From assembly GCF_013185065.1 (NCBI RefSeq), contig NZ_JAAVTO010000019.1:1-42413 (forward strand): a stretch of 42,413 bases of DNA, in the 5' to 3' direction. The translations under genes were made by a program, and so were the position numbers. Shown here in pieces: positions 27,339 through 37,285 of this stretch (the first letter of the stretch is position 1; each line of letters begins with the position of its first letter). This DNA is from Adlercreutzia sp. ZJ473. Lineage in GTDB: Bacteria > Actinomycetota > Coriobacteriia > Coriobacteriales > Eggerthellaceae. The notes beneath the pieces were generated by a model. The model did no database searches, was not told the DNA's origin, and saw only the letters and a list, made by a program, of their open reading frames with translations.

Positions 27339-28289
27339 CTAAAGCTTCAAATTGAGGTCCATGGAAATGAGCTTGTCCTTCACTTCCTCGATGGACTTCG
27401 CACCAAAGTTTCTGATGTTCAGCAGGTCGTTCTCGGAGAACTCCACGAGCTGGCGCACCGAGTGGATGCCCGCGCGCTTCAGGCAGTTGTAGGAGCGGAC
27501 CGACAGGTCCAGATCCTCGATCTGCTTGTCGAGCTCGGCGTTGGTCTCCTGACCCTCCGGCGCGAAGATGGAGGGAACCTCGCCCTCCTCCTCGTCAGAC
27601 GCATCGGAGAGGCTCAAGAACGCCCCCATGTACTGGTTGATGATGTTGGCGGCGCGGCACACGGCCTCGGTCGGGGCGATGGAGCCGTCGGTCTCAACCT
27701 CAAGGACCAGCTTGTCGTAGTCGGTGCGCTGACCAACGCGCGTGTCGGTCACGTTCATGGTGCAGCGGCGCACGGGCGAGAACAGCGAGTCGACGTGGAT
27801 GACGCCGATGGGGTCCTCGGTGCGCTTGTTGCGCTCGGCGGAAACGTAACCGCGGCCGATGCCGATGCGGATGGTCATGTCGAGCTGACCGCCGTCAGCC
27901 ACCGTGGCGATGACGTGCTCGGGGTTCACGAGCGTGAACTCCGTGGGGACCTCGAGGTCGGCGCCGGTGACGGTGCAGGGGCCCTCGGCCAGCACGTGGG
28001 CGGTGGCCTCCTCGACGTCCTCGGTGAGGGCGCTGAAGACCAGGCCCTTGACGTTCAGCACGATGTCGGTGATGTCCTCGATCACGCCCTCGGCGGTTGT
28101 GAACTCATGCTGCACGCCCTCGATCTGGATGGCCGTAGCCTTCGCGCCATCCAAGGAGGACAACAGCACGCGGCGCATGGAGTTGCCCAACGTGTTGCCG
28201 TAGCCACGCTCGAGCGGTTCCACGATGTAGCGAGCTACCGTGTCGTTTACTTCTTCCGTTGTAACAGTCGGCCTCATGAACTCCGTCAT
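27339..28289 (-). CDS. rpoA: DNA-directed RNA polymerase subunit alpha
   Basis: 316 residues, expected length. The N-terminal dimerisation domain shows PLERGYGNTLGNSMRRVLLSS. The flexible linker near residue 225-245 is acidic. The C-terminal domain (LDLSVRSYNCLKRAGIHSVR, LLNIRNFGAKSIEEVKDKL) contacts UP elements and activators. In the usual ribosomal-protein operon position between rpsD and rplQ. Confidence 0.98.
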   Translation of the reverse strand: MTEFMRPTVTTEEVNDTVARYIVEPLERGYGNTLGNSMRRVLLSSLDGAKATAIQIEGVQHEFTTAEGVIEDITDIVLNVKGLVFSALTEDVEEATAHVLAEGPCTVTGADLEVPTEFTLVNPEHVIATVADGGQLDMTIRIGIGRGYVSAERNKRTEDPIGVIHVDSLFSPVRRCTMNVTDTRVGQRTDYDKLVLEVETDGSIAPTEAVCRAANIINQYMGAFLSLSDASDEEEGEVPSIFAPEGQETNAELDKQIEDLDLSVRSYNCLKRAGIHSVRQLVEFSENDLLNIRNFGAKSIEEVKDKLISMDLNLKL

Positions 28290-28318
28290 GTGTGAGTAGC
28301 CTCCTTACTTTGCCGCGG

Positions 28319-28945
28319 TTATTTCGAGTAAAGCTCGACGATAAGCTGTTCGCGGATGTCGGAATCGATCTGATCGCGCTGCGGAAGAGCGAGCACGCTG
28401 CCCTGCAGCTTCTCGATGTCAACCTCGAGCCAAGCCGGAACCTGGGTGCGCTCGTTGGAGATCAGAGCGCTCTTGATGACGAGCATGTCGCGGGCCTTGG
28501 GGGCCACGGCGACGAGGTCGCCCGGGCGAACGCGGAAGGACGGGATGTCAACGCGGCGGCCATTCACCTGGATGTGGCCGTGACGGACCTGCTGGCGGGC
28601 CTCAGCGCGAGACTTCGCGAAGCCGAGGCGGTACACCACGTTGTCGAGGCGGGACTCGAGCACGCGGAGCAGGTTCTCGCCGGTGATGCCCTGCTGGCGG
28701 TTGGCGATGTCGTAGTAATGGCGGAACTGCTTCTCGAGCACGCCGTAGATGCGCTTGGTCTTCTGCTTCTCACGCAGCTGGGTGCGGTATTCGCTTTCCT
28801 TCACGCGCTTCTTGCCGGCCTCGCCCGGTGCGTAGTTGCGGCGCTCGAGTGCGCACTTCTCGCTGTAGCAGCGATCGCCCTTCAGGAAGAGCTTCGCCCC
28901 CTCGCGACGGCACAGACGGCAGTCCGCTCCAGTATAACGAGCCAT
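28319..28945 (-). CDS. rpsD: 30S ribosomal protein S4 (zinc-binding form)
   Basis: 208 residues. The N-terminus keeps four zinc-ligand cysteines, CRLCRREG and CYSEKC. The RNA-binding S4 domain follows ([40 protein letters not shown]). It initiates 30S assembly and in many bacteria represses its own operon. No second, cysteine-free copy is seen in this window. Confidence 0.98.
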   Translation of the reverse strand: MARYTGADCRLCRREGAKLFLKGDRCYSEKCALERRNYAPGEAGKKRVKESEYRTQLREKQKTKRIYGVLEKQFRHYYDIANRQQGITGENLLRVLESRLDNVVYRLGFAKSRAEARQQVRHGHIQVNGRRVDIPSFRVRPGDLVAVAPKARDMLVIKSALISNERTQVPAWLEVDIEKLQGSVLALPQRDQIDSDIREQLIVELYSK

Positions 28946-28963
28946 AAGTATCGATCCTTTCAG

Positions 28964-29359
28964 TTACACGCGACGACGCTTGCGCGGACGGCAACCGTTG
29001 TGCGGGATGGGGGTGCAATCCTGAATGCTGGCAATCTCAAGGCCGGCAGCCTGCAGAGAGCGGATAGCCGTCTCGCGGCCGGAGCCGGGGCCCTTGACGA
29101 ACACGGAGACCTTGCGCAGGCCGTGCTCCATAGCCGTCTTGGCAGCGGCCTCCGCAGCCATCTGCGCCGCGAACGGCGTGGACTTGCGGGAGCCCTTGAA
29201 GCCCACCGTGCCGGCGGACTGCCAGGAGATCACATTGCCCTGGGGATCGGTGATGCTGACAATGGTGTTGTTGAACGTAGACTTGATGTGAGCAGCGCCC
29301 ACGGCAATGTTCTTACGCTCGGAACGCTTGATGCGCGTACGTACGTTTTTCTTAGCCAC
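28964..29359 (-). CDS. rpsK: 30S ribosomal protein S11
   Basis: 131 residues. Family strings [40 protein letters not shown] and the C-terminal [13 protein letters not shown]. The start codon is GTG (29359). It lies 12 bp after rpsM. Confidence 0.98.
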   Translation of the reverse strand: MAKKNVRTRIKRSERKNIAVGAAHIKSTFNNTIVSITDPQGNVISWQSAGTVGFKGSRKSTPFAAQMAAEAAAKTAMEHGLRKVSVFVKGPGSGRETAIRSLQAAGLEIASIQDCTPIPHNGCRPRKRRRV

Positions 29360-29371
29360 GATGCTCCCTCA

Positions 29372-29740
29372 CTACTTCTTCTTGCCGCCGATTTGCTTGC
29401 GCGGACCCTTGCGGGTGCGAGCGTTCGTGTGCGTGCGCTGACCGCGAACGGGCAGGCCCTTGCGGTGACGCAGGCCACGATAGCAGCCGATCTCCATCAG
29501 GCGCTTCACGTTCTGGGAAACCTCGCGATGCAGGTCGCCCTCAACGTGGAGGTTCGCCTGGATGTAGTCGCGGAGCTTGACGAGCTCCTCTTCGGTGAGG
29601 TCGTCGGTGCGCGTGTCGGGGTTGATGCCGGTCTCGGCGAGAACCTTCTTCGAGGTGGTCAGGCCGATGCCGTAGATGTAGGTCAAGGCGATCTCAATGC
29701 GCTTATTGCGAGGAAGATCGACGCCAACAAGACGTGCCAT
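29372..29740 (-). CDS. rpsM: 30S ribosomal protein S13
   Basis: 122 residues. [38 protein letters not shown] and the C-terminal [20 protein letters not shown] identify it. ATG 29740, preceded by AGGAAG. It lies 20 bp after rpmJ. Confidence 0.98.
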   Translation of the reverse strand: MARLVGVDLPRNKRIEIALTYIYGIGLTTSKKVLAETGINPDTRTDDLTEEELVKLRDYIQANLHVEGDLHREVSQNVKRLMEIGCYRGLRHRKGLPVRGQRTHTNARTRKGPRKQIGGKKK

Positions 29741-29760
29741 GTTATCTGCTTCCTTTCTTC

Positions 29761-29874
29761 CTAGCCCTGACGCTGCTTATGGCGCGGGTTCTCGCAGATG
29801 ACGAGCACCTTGCCATGGCGTCGGATGATCTTGCACTTGTCGCACATTTTCTTGACCGAAGGACGTACCTTCAT
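29761..29874 (-). CDS. rpmJ: 50S ribosomal protein L36
   Basis: Small 37-residue protein starting [20 protein letters not shown] and ending NPRHKQRQG. It has the zinc-ligand pattern CDKC...C...H of the primary (zinc-dependent) L36 form. ATG 29874 is preceded by GAAAGG. It lies between infA and rpsM as in most Gram-positive genomes. Confidence 0.97.
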   Translation of the reverse strand: MKVRPSVKKMCDKCKIIRRHGKVLVICENPRHKQRQG

Positions 29875-29981
29875 ATCACTTTCCTTTCGGTTATGCGGTT
29901 TGCTCTATACATTAACGCCCAGCCGCTGGCGATAATTTTCGAACTGCTTCTCGGCTTGCTTACTTGAACCTTGCTTGTACC

Positions 29982-30200
29982 TTACTTGAACCGGTAGGTG
30001 ATACGCCCGCGGTTCAGGTCGTACACGGACAACTCGACGGTCACCTTGTCGCCCGGCAGGATCTTGATGTAGTGCATGCGCATCTTGCCGGAAATGTGGG
30101 CCAGGATGCTGTGCCCATTCTCAAGCTCGACCTTGAACATGGCGTTCGGCAATGCCTCAAGCACCGTGCCCTCAAGCTCGATTACGTCTTCTTTAGCCAA
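29982..30200 (-). CDS. infA: Translation initiation factor IF-1
   Basis: 72 residues, one OB fold: [40 protein letters not shown] and [20 protein letters not shown]. The start codon is TTG (30200), with GAGAGGG upstream, a weak start for an abundant factor. First gene of the ribosomal protein operon; its promoter should lie in 30201-30292, where I see no consensus boxes. Confidence 0.97.
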   Translation of the reverse strand: MAKEDVIELEGTVLEALPNAMFKVELENGHSILAHISGKMRMHYIKILPGDKVTVELSVYDLNRGRITYRFK

Positions 30201-30292
30201 AGCCGCCCTCTCTTTACGAGTAGTCAGTAAACAGCGACCGTAAATGCTACCAGAAAGTCAAGCGGTTGTTAAGGAAAAACAGCGTAGAGCGC

Positions 30293-30322
30293 AAAAAACC
30301 AACAAACCGGCGTCTGCTGGTT
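30293..30322 (-). terminator. Terminator after the tRNA pair
   Basis: On the minus strand AACCAGCA, a 10-nt loop and TGTTGGTT (one G-T wobble) run into a T6 tract. It lies 205 bp downstream of tRNA-Gln and ahead of infA. Between it and the tRNA is GC-rich sequence with a hairpin CCTGCTCGG...CCGAGCAGG (30482-30515) that may aid 3' processing. Confidence 0.7.
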
Positions 30323-30526
30323 CCAAAATGACCTGCTTGCCAGGCCCGCGGTACTGAAGCCGCGCAGCTCGTCGGGCAGGGCCCGGGAGCCGCCAGGTAC
30401 GCGCGCCGCGCTGCGCGATGCAGCCGGCGCCACCGCCTTGTCGGTGGGAGGGGAAGCGCGAGGCCCTGCGGCCCGCGCCCGCCTGCTCGGGCGAAGCGAG
30501 AAACCGCCGAGCAGGGCCGAGAAGCC

Positions 30527-30600
30527 TGGCTGGGGTACCAGGATTCGAACCTAGATAGCTGGTACCAAAAACCAGAGTCCTGCCGTTGGACGATACCCCA
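30527..30600 (-). tRNA. tRNA-Gln (anticodon TTG)
   Basis: Acceptor stem TGGGGTA/TACCCCA with discriminator G and encoded CCA. Anticodon stem CTGGT/ACCAG with loop TTTTGGT gives anticodon TTG. The T arm contains GGTTCGAATCC. Confidence 0.95.
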
Positions 30601-30620
30601 AGGGCTTCCTCATGCGCAGG

Positions 30621-30696
30621 TGGTGGGCCGTGAGGGAATCGAACCCGCGACCTTGGGATTAAAAGTCCCCTGCTCTGCCAGCTGAGCTAACGGCCC
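30621..30696 (-). tRNA. tRNA-Lys (anticodon TTT)
   Basis: 76 nt with encoded CCA. Acceptor stem GGGCCGT/ACGGCCC, D arm TAGCTCAGCTGGCAGAGC, anticodon loop CTTTTAA (anticodon TTT), T arm GGGTTCGATTCCC. It lies 20 bp upstream of tRNA-Gln and is probably cotranscribed. Confidence 0.97.
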
Positions 30697-31074
30697 ACTT
30701 TGATACGCGAAGTTGTATTGTACCCGCTCGCACGGGCGAGGTCAACGGGAAACGCGCTCCGCGAGAAATGTTTCGGGCGCGCCGCGGCGGCGTTTCGGCG
30801 GCGTTTCGGCTGCGTTTCGGCGGGTGCTCCACGCCGAAAAGGCCCGCACGCGCGCAGCTGCGGGGCTACAATAGCCCCAAGGCAGACCCGATCAGGCCCG
30901 AGCAGGCCCGGGGCGAGCCTGCTGCGGACCCGCTGCGGGCCCGCCCTGGGGCTGCTGCGGCCCGCTGCGAACTTGGAGCGAGCCCGCCCTGGGGCTGCTG
31001 CGGACCTGGAGCAAGCCCGCAGCGGGCCCAGGGCGGACGGCTCCGGCAGGGCGGACGGCTTGAAGGAGGAACTC
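30697..31074. other. Upstream region of the UspA gene with GC-rich repeats
   Basis: 378 bp between tRNA-Lys and uspA. The AT-richer 30700-30720 is the likely tRNA promoter. From 30880 it consists of repeated CTGCGGGCCCG-type words, including an exact 22-bp direct repeat (GCCCGCCCTGGGGCTGCTGC...; 30939-30960 and 30982-31003, 43 bp apart). No gene supported. Confidence 0.55.
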
Positions 31075-31506
31075 ATGTGGTGCAACAAGATACTGGTGGC
31101 GTACGACGGCTCGGCGCCCTCGCGCGCGGCGATCGACCTGGCGCTTGAGGTGGCCAAGCCCAGCGAGCGCATCGAGCTTTTGCTCGTGCACGTGATGCGG
31201 CTCTACTCGGCGGGCGCCGACTCGGTCGGCATCAACAGCGTCATCGCCGAGGACGCCGAGCGCGTGCAGAGCGAGCTGCAGAGCATCGCCGACAGCTCCC
31301 GCAACCCCGCGACCGTGAAGCTCTTGAAGGGGACCTCCCCCGCTGACCTCATCGTGCGCTGCGCCGTCGAGGAGGGCTGCGACCTCATCATCATGGGCAG
31401 CCGCGGCAAGGGGGGCGTGAAGGGCTACCTCGGCAGCGTGAGCTACGCGGTCACCAAGGACTCCCCCCTCTCGGTGCTGGTGGCGAAGGAGGCTGGCGCA
31501 CGCTGA
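31075..31506 (+). CDS. Universal stress protein (UspA family)
   Basis: 143 residues, single Usp domain. It starts KILVAYDGSAPSRAAIDLAL, with the ATP-site Asp, and has the nucleotide-binding signature GSRGKGGVKGYLGSVS followed by SPLSVLVAKE. The ATP-binding motif is complete, so it belongs to the ATP-binding subclass. ATG 31075 has AAGGAGGA four bases upstream. Its stop overlaps the start of the MFS transporter gene by one base (TGATG), so the two are coupled; the biological link between them is unknown. Confidence 0.95.
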   Translation: MWCNKILVAYDGSAPSRAAIDLALEVAKPSERIELLLVHVMRLYSAGADSVGINSVIAEDAERVQSELQSIADSSRNPATVKLLKGTSPADLIVRCAVEEGCDLIIMGSRGKGGVKGYLGSVSYAVTKDSPLSVLVAKEAGAR

Positions 31507-32747
31507 TGTCGGAAAGCGAACAGCCTGGCGCGGCGCGCCTGTGGACGCGCGACTTCATCGTGGGCACGCTGGTCAACTTCGTGCTCATGGTGAACTACTA
31601 CATGCTCATGGTGGTCATGACCACCTACGCCATGGACGCCTACGCCGCGCCCGCCTCGCTCGCCGCGTTCTGCGCGAGCATCTTCATCATAGGCACGCTC
31701 GTGGCGCGCTTCGCCAGCGGGCCGATCGTCGAGCGGCTCGGGCGCAAGCGCGTCCTCATCGCGGGCGCGTGCTTCGAGATACTGTTCTCGTGCCTGTACC
31801 TGAGCGGCGCGGCGCTGCCCGTGCTGTTCGCCATCCGCCTTCTGCACGGCGTCGCGTACGGCATGTGCTCGACCGCCATCACGACCGTGGTCACCTCCAT
31901 GGTGCCGCGCGAGCGCAAGGGCGAGGGCGTGGGCTACTACATGCTGTCGGTGACGCTGGGCTCCGCCGTGGGCCCGAGCATCGGCATCTTCGTGTCGACG
32001 AGCTACGACTTCCGCCTGCTGTTCGCGCTCGCCGCGGCCACCGCCGCAGCGGCGCTCCTCGGCGCGCTCACGCTGCGCGTGCCGAAGGAGGGCGCGAAGG
32101 GGGCGAAGGGAGCGGAGCCGGCAGCGTCGGACGCGAGGTCGGGAGCGCGCTCGGCAGGCGCAGGCGGGGGGCGCGGCGCGACAGCGCTCGCGAGCCGCGT
32201 GCTGGAGCTTCCCGTGCTGCCCATCTCGCTCGTGTGCGGGCTCGTGTTCTTCGGGTACTCGAGCCTGCTCACCTTCCTCACGCCCTACGCCGCGAGCCTT
32301 GGCCTCGTGCAGGCGGCGAGCTTCTTCTTCGTGGTGTACGCCCTCATCATGTTCGTCACGCGCCCCTTCACCGGGCGCACGTTCGACCGTAGGGGCGCGC
32401 GCTGCGTCATGGTGCCGGCGTTTCTGTCGTTCGCGCTCGGCATGGTGGTGCTGGGACTCGCGCATGCGGGCTGGATGATCCTGCTCGCGGCGCTCTTCCT
32501 GGGGTTCGGCGTGGGCACCGTGCAGTCGAGCGGGCTCGCCATGGCGGTGCGCGCCACGCCCGACGCGCGCCTGAGCTTGGCGAACTCCACGTTCTACATC
32601 TGCCTGGACGTCGGCGTGGGCGTAGGCCCCGTCATCCTCGGCATGCTCGCGCCTGCGGTGGGATACGAGAGCCTGTTCCTCATCATGGCCGCGGTGGCGC
32701 TCGTCGCCCTGGGGTTGTTCTTCCTCGTCGAGCGGAAGGGGGCGTGA
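31506..32747 (+). CDS. Major facilitator superfamily transporter
   Basis: 413 residues with 12 predicted membrane segments. The conserved loop between segments 2 and 3 reads SGPIVERLGRKRVLIAG, the standard MFS motif (G-x-x-x-[DE]-[RK]-x-G-[RK]-[RK]). The central cytoplasmic loop (about 195-230) is Ala/Gly/Lys-rich. Equivalent loop 8-9: TGRTFDRRGARCVMV. It resembles drug/metabolite efflux carriers, but the substrate cannot be inferred. Coupled to uspA. Converges with the HD-domain gene, 23 bp between stops. Confidence 0.9.
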   Translation: MSESEQPGAARLWTRDFIVGTLVNFVLMVNYYMLMVVMTTYAMDAYAAPASLAAFCASIFIIGTLVARFASGPIVERLGRKRVLIAGACFEILFSCLYLSGAALPVLFAIRLLHGVAYGMCSTAITTVVTSMVPRERKGEGVGYYMLSVTLGSAVGPSIGIFVSTSYDFRLLFALAAATAAAALLGALTLRVPKEGAKGAKGAEPAASDARSGARSAGAGGGRGATALASRVLELPVLPISLVCGLVFFGYSSLLTFLTPYAASLGLVQAASFFFVVYALIMFVTRPFTGRTFDRRGARCVMVPAFLSFALGMVVLGLAHAGWMILLAALFLGFGVGTVQSSGLAMAVRATPDARLSLANSTFYICLDVGVGVGPVILGMLAPAVGYESLFLIMAAVALVALGLFFLVERKGA

Positions 32748-32770
32748 GGCGCGCGGGGGCGCCTTCCCCG

Positions 32771-33370
32771 CTACTCCCTCCCGAACGTGTCCTTATCGGG
32801 CGCGAAGGACTGCATGGCCTTGATGGTGCGGTCGAAGAGCTCGTCGAGCTCCCAGCCGAGCAACGCCGCGCCCTCGCGGATGACGTCGCGGCTGACGCCG
32901 GCGGCGAAGCGCTTGTCCTTGAACTTCTTCTTGAGCGACTTCACCTCGAAGTCCATGACGCTCCTGCTCGGGCGCATGACCACCGCCGCGCCGATGAGCC
33001 CGGTGAGCTCCTCGGTGGCGAACAGGATCTTCTCCATCTTAAGCTCCGGGCGGGGCAGCTCGGGGTTGTAGTCGGACGTGTGGCTCTGGATGGCGCGGAT
33101 GAGCTCGGGCGTGCCGCCGGCCGCCTCTATGTCGGCTGCGGCGTAGATGGTGTGCATCTCGGGCTCGTCGTCGTGCTCCTCCCAGTCGAGGTCGTGCAGC
33201 AGGCCCACGATGCCCCAGAACTCCTCGTTCTCGGGGTCGAACTCGCGCGCGAAGTAGCGCATGGTGGCCTCGACCGTCTCGCCGTGCTCGATGTGGAACG
33301 GCTCCTTGTTGTGCGCGCAGAGCAGCTCGAACGCCGCCTCGCGCGTCATGCCCGCGTTGAGTGTAGCCAT
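32771..33370 (-). CDS. HD-domain phosphohydrolase
   Basis: 199 residues. Metal-binding His/Asp pattern: HIEHGETVEATMRYFA, then GLLHDLDWEEH (the HD pair) and IQSHTSDY. These proteins hydrolyse phosphate esters of nucleotides or similar small molecules; the substrate is unknown. The C-terminal half contains a basic helix (KSLKKKFKDKRFAAGVSRD). ATG 33370 follows GGGGAGG. It is a well-known type of stand-alone predicted hydrolase in Gram-positive anaerobes. A 12-bp palindrome, TAATCTAGATTA, at 33450-33461 lies about 80 bp upstream and may be an operator for this gene or the divergent one. Confidence 0.85.
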   Translation of the reverse strand: MATLNAGMTREAAFELLCAHNKEPFHIEHGETVEATMRYFAREFDPENEEFWGIVGLLHDLDWEEHDDEPEMHTIYAAADIEAAGGTPELIRAIQSHTSDYNPELPRPELKMEKILFATEELTGLIGAAVVMRPSRSVMDFEVKSLKKKFKDKRFAAGVSRDVIREGAALLGWELDELFDRTIKAMQSFAPDKDTFGRE

Positions 33371-33449
33371 GAGGCCTCCCCTTCCAAGATTCTCACCGTG
33401 TTCGAAATGCGCTTCTGGCCACCAATGTGCTCAGAAGCCTCAACCTCTC

Positions 33450-33461
33450 TAATCTAGATTA
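33450..33461. promoter_or_regulatory. 12-bp palindrome between divergent genes
   Basis: Perfect TAATCTAGATTA in the 140-bp gap between the HD-domain gene and the nuclease-like gene, in an AT-rich patch. Possible operator; no protein assigned. Confidence 0.35.
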
Positions 33462-33497
33462 AGCAAGAGCCTACCACAAGGTCCCGTCACCACGGCG

Positions 33498-33503
33498 TAT
33501 AAT
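33498..33503 (+). promoter_or_regulatory. -10 box of leaderless nuclease-like gene
   Basis: TATAAT followed by 7 nt (CACCCGC) and the ATG at 33511, the same geometry as at metF. No Shine-Dalgarno precedes the start codon. Confidence 0.6.
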
Positions 33504-33510
33504 CACCCGC

Positions 33511-33900
33511 ATGGTTAAGCATGAGGGAAAGATAATCCTTGCTCCCGGCCTTGACGTCTGGCCGCATGAGCTGCTGACCGCAAAAGCCTTGGCTGAAGCA
33601 GGGCACGTTGTCGAATTCATCCCGAAAAGCAACGTCGACCGTCAGAAAACGGCAGACGCTCTTATCGACGGCACTCGATATGAGATGAAGGCTCCCACCT
33701 CATCGCATATGCCCGTCGTTGGCAAAAACATCAAGAAAGCCATGAGTCAGTCGCACTGCATAGTATTTGACTCCAAGCGCATGAAGAACGTCAAGGATTA
33801 CCAGGTTCTCCGCGAACTTCAAAAGCAGCTCGCCGAGAACCGAAAGATCAAATCCCTTTTGTTTGTAGACAAGAAACGAGAGGTGCACCGGCTCAAGTAG
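33511..33900 (+). CDS. Orphan CdiA-CT tRNase-like PD-(D/E)XK nuclease domain protein
   Basis: 129 residues. The middle reads HVVEFIPKSN...TADALIDGTRYEMKAPTSS, fitting the D...ExK active site (Asp in ALIDG, Glu and Lys in YEMKA) of the PD-(D/E)XK fold. The following KNIKKAMSQSHCIVFDSKRM also resembles the C-terminal tRNase domain of contact-dependent CdiA toxins and related domains carried by phage and conjugative-element proteins. It is only about half G+C, against two thirds around it, with many AAA, ATC and AAG codons, so it is probably acquired. No delivery domain, signal peptide or immunity gene is visible. Transcript probably leaderless. Assigned by fold-level pattern only. Confidence 0.65.
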   Translation: MVKHEGKIILAPGLDVWPHELLTAKALAEAGHVVEFIPKSNVDRQKTADALIDGTRYEMKAPTSSHMPVVGKNIKKAMSQSHCIVFDSKRMKNVKDYQVLRELQKQLAENRKIKSLLFVDKKREVHRLK

Positions 33901-33919
33901 CTGCTACAATAAGGGCATC

Positions 33920-33964
33920 AGAACCGAAGCACGGCGGCGATTGTGCCCCTCCCGTTTCGGTTCT
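33920..33964 (+). terminator. Hairpin terminator after the nuclease-like gene
   Basis: AGAACCGAA (33920-33928) pairs with TTCGGTTCT (33956-33964), enclosing a GC-rich loop, and is followed by CTTCATTTT. It lies 20 bp after the stop. Confidence 0.6.
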
Positions 33965-34012
33965 CTTCATTTTCCGAACGCCTGAACGGCGCACGCGACG
34001 CCGTTCTTGCCG

Positions 34013-35014
34013 CTAGAAGACGATTCCCAATGCGTTGATTATAAGGCCCCAGGCCACGCCGGTTGCGTAGAGCACGCCGATGATCGCGAGGTTCTCACGC
34101 GCGTGGCGGTTGGCGCGCACGAGGACGAGCAGGCCCACGCCGGCCGACACCAGAAGGCCCGCCATCATGGCGCCCGCGCCGAGCACGCCCTCCAGGTAGA
34201 GCTGCGCGATCACCACGCTGGCCGCGCAGTTGGGGATGAGGCCCACGAGCGCCGACGCGAGCACCGAGAGCGCCTCGTTCGCGCCGATCACGCGGGCGAG
34301 CGCGTCCTCGCCCACCACCTCGAGCACGCCGTTGAGCACGAGCGTGATGGCGAAGATGAAGGCCGTGACCTGCGCGGTGTGCACGAGCGCGCTCTTCGCG
34401 ATGCCGGCCCACCCGTGGGCGTGGTCATGGTCGTGCGCGTGGTCGTGCGCATGGTGCTCGTGCATGCAGCCGTGGGCGCAGTCGTCGCGGTGCTCGTAGA
34501 CCAGCTCGGGGTTGTCCGCGCACGTGGCGCAGTCGCCCGCGCAGCGGCAGCGGTCGCGCTCGCAGAGCTCGTGGATGCGCAGGCGCTGCTTGTCGCGCTG
34601 GGCCAGGCGCAGCACGGCGTCCACCACGAACCCCATGCACAGGCCGATGATCACCTTCGCGCCCACGACCTTCACGATGGTCAGGGGCGGGACCTGCTCG
34701 GCCAGAAAGATCGGCAGCATCTCGTCGGAAGTGGACAGAAGCACCGCGAACAGCGTGCCGAGCGTGACCACGCGGCCCGCGTACAGCGTGGACGCGGCCG
34801 CCGAGAAGCCGCACTGGGGCACCGCGCCGAGCAGCGCGCCGACGAGCGGGCCCGCCGCCCCCGCGCGCTGCACCGCCTCCTGCGTGCGCTTGCCCGAGGC
34901 GTGCTCGAGCCACTCCATGGCCACATACGTCACGAACAGGAACGGGATCAGGTAGAGCGTGTCGGCGACCGCGTGCTCGAGCGTGTGCGTGATGATGTGC
35001 GTGATCTCTTCCAT
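34013..35014 (-). CDS. Putative 10-TM heavy-metal exporter (ArsP_2-like)
   Basis: 333 residues, about 10 membrane segments in two halves. N-terminal DTLYLIPFLFVTYVAMEWLE is a family hallmark, and each half has a repeated amphipathic signature: LLGAVPQCGFSAAASTLYAG and LVGLIPNCAASVVIAQLYLE (P-x-C motifs). Between the halves (about 145-200) lies a soluble Cys/His-rich loop, CERDRCRCAGDCATC then DCAHGCMHEHHAHDHAHDHD, an obvious metal-binding segment. Role: export of a toxic cation or oxyanion, metal unknown. Start ATG 35014; GTG 35023 is possible. No Shine-Dalgarno, and TAGAAT ends 10 bp upstream, so it may be leaderless. Confidence 0.85.
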   Translation of the reverse strand: MEEITHIITHTLEHAVADTLYLIPFLFVTYVAMEWLEHASGKRTQEAVQRAGAAGPLVGALLGAVPQCGFSAAASTLYAGRVVTLGTLFAVLLSTSDEMLPIFLAEQVPPLTIVKVVGAKVIIGLCMGFVVDAVLRLAQRDKQRLRIHELCERDRCRCAGDCATCADNPELVYEHRDDCAHGCMHEHHAHDHAHDHDHAHGWAGIAKSALVHTAQVTAFIFAITLVLNGVLEVVGEDALARVIGANEALSVLASALVGLIPNCAASVVIAQLYLEGVLGAGAMMAGLLVSAGVGLLVLVRANRHARENLAIIGVLYATGVAWGLIINALGIVF

Positions 35015-35033
35015 AGCTGTCACATTCTAGCGC

Positions 35034-35065
35034 AAAAGGGGCGCCCGCAAACGCGAGCGCCCCTT
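35034..35065 (-). terminator. Terminator of groESL
   Basis: Stem GGGGCGCTCGC/GCGGGCGCCCC (one G-T pair) followed by TTTT on the minus strand, 30 bp after the groEL stop and directly ahead of the exporter promoter. Confidence 0.85.
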
Positions 35066-35094
35066 TCGTTACGCAAGCTTATGCCATTCGCGGC

Positions 35095-36738
<1,644 letters not shown>

Positions 36739-36834
36739 TCAGAAAGAGATTCAACAACGATAATCACAGGCTTCTCGTGGTGAGTCGCAAAGCCGTGAGA
36801 GACCGACTGCGCGAGGCAAGCGGCCTTCGCGCCG

Positions 36835-36862
36835 CGTCCGAGCCCAACAATGGGTTCGGACG
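36835..36862 (-). other. Intercistronic hairpin between groES and groEL
   Basis: CGTCCGAACCCA pairs with TGGGCTCGGACG around a 4-nt loop (one mismatch). No T-run follows. It may serve mRNA processing or stability between the two chaperonin cistrons. Confidence 0.5.
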
Positions 36863-36897
36863 GCGAGGCGGCCGCCACGGAAAGCCGTCAGGTTGCC

Positions 36898-37185
36898 TTA
36901 CGCGAAGACAGCGTAGAGGTCGTCGGCGCGCATGATCAGCACGTCCTCGCCGTCAACCGTGACCTCGGTCCCGCCGTACTTGCCGTAGAGCACGCGGTCG
37001 CCCACCTTGACGGGCACCTCGATCCTGTTGCCGTCCTTGTCGAGCTTGCCCTCGCCCACGGCCAGAACGGTGCCGGTCTGGGGCTTCTCCTTGGACTCGG
37101 TGGCCAGGTACAGCCCCGATGCCGTGGTGGTCTCGGCCTCGTCGGCACGGATGATGACGCGGTCGCCCAAAGGCTTCAGATTCAT
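36898..37185 (-). CDS. groES: 10 kDa chaperonin GroES
   Basis: 95 residues: MNLKPLGDRVIIRADEAETT, GTVLAVGEGKLDKDGNRIEV and GDRVLYGKYGGTEVTVDGED. Co-chaperonin cap of GroEL. Preceded by AAAGGAAGG. First gene of the operon after the CIRCE pair. Confidence 0.98.
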   Translation of the reverse strand: MNLKPLGDRVIIRADEAETTTASGLYLATESKEKPQTGTVLAVGEGKLDKDGNRIEVPVKVGDRVLYGKYGGTEVTVDGEDVLIMRADDLYAVFA

Positions 37186-37235
37186 AGCGCTGCCTTCCTT
37201 TCATTCGAGTTAAAGCGTTGCCGCCTGTTACCTTT

Positions 37236-37285
37236 TGAACACTCGCGTTGTGCGAGTGCTAGCACTCAATGGGTGCGAGTGCTAA
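37236..37285. promoter_or_regulatory. Two overlapping CIRCE operators upstream of groESL
   Basis: On the minus strand TTAGCACTC-N9-GAGTGCTAG (37285-37259) shares its last four bases with a second site CTAGCACTC-N9-GAGTGTTCA (37262-37236). The two inverted repeats thus share the central GAGTGCTAGCACTC palindrome. The site lies 51-100 bp upstream of groES. Confidence 0.93.
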
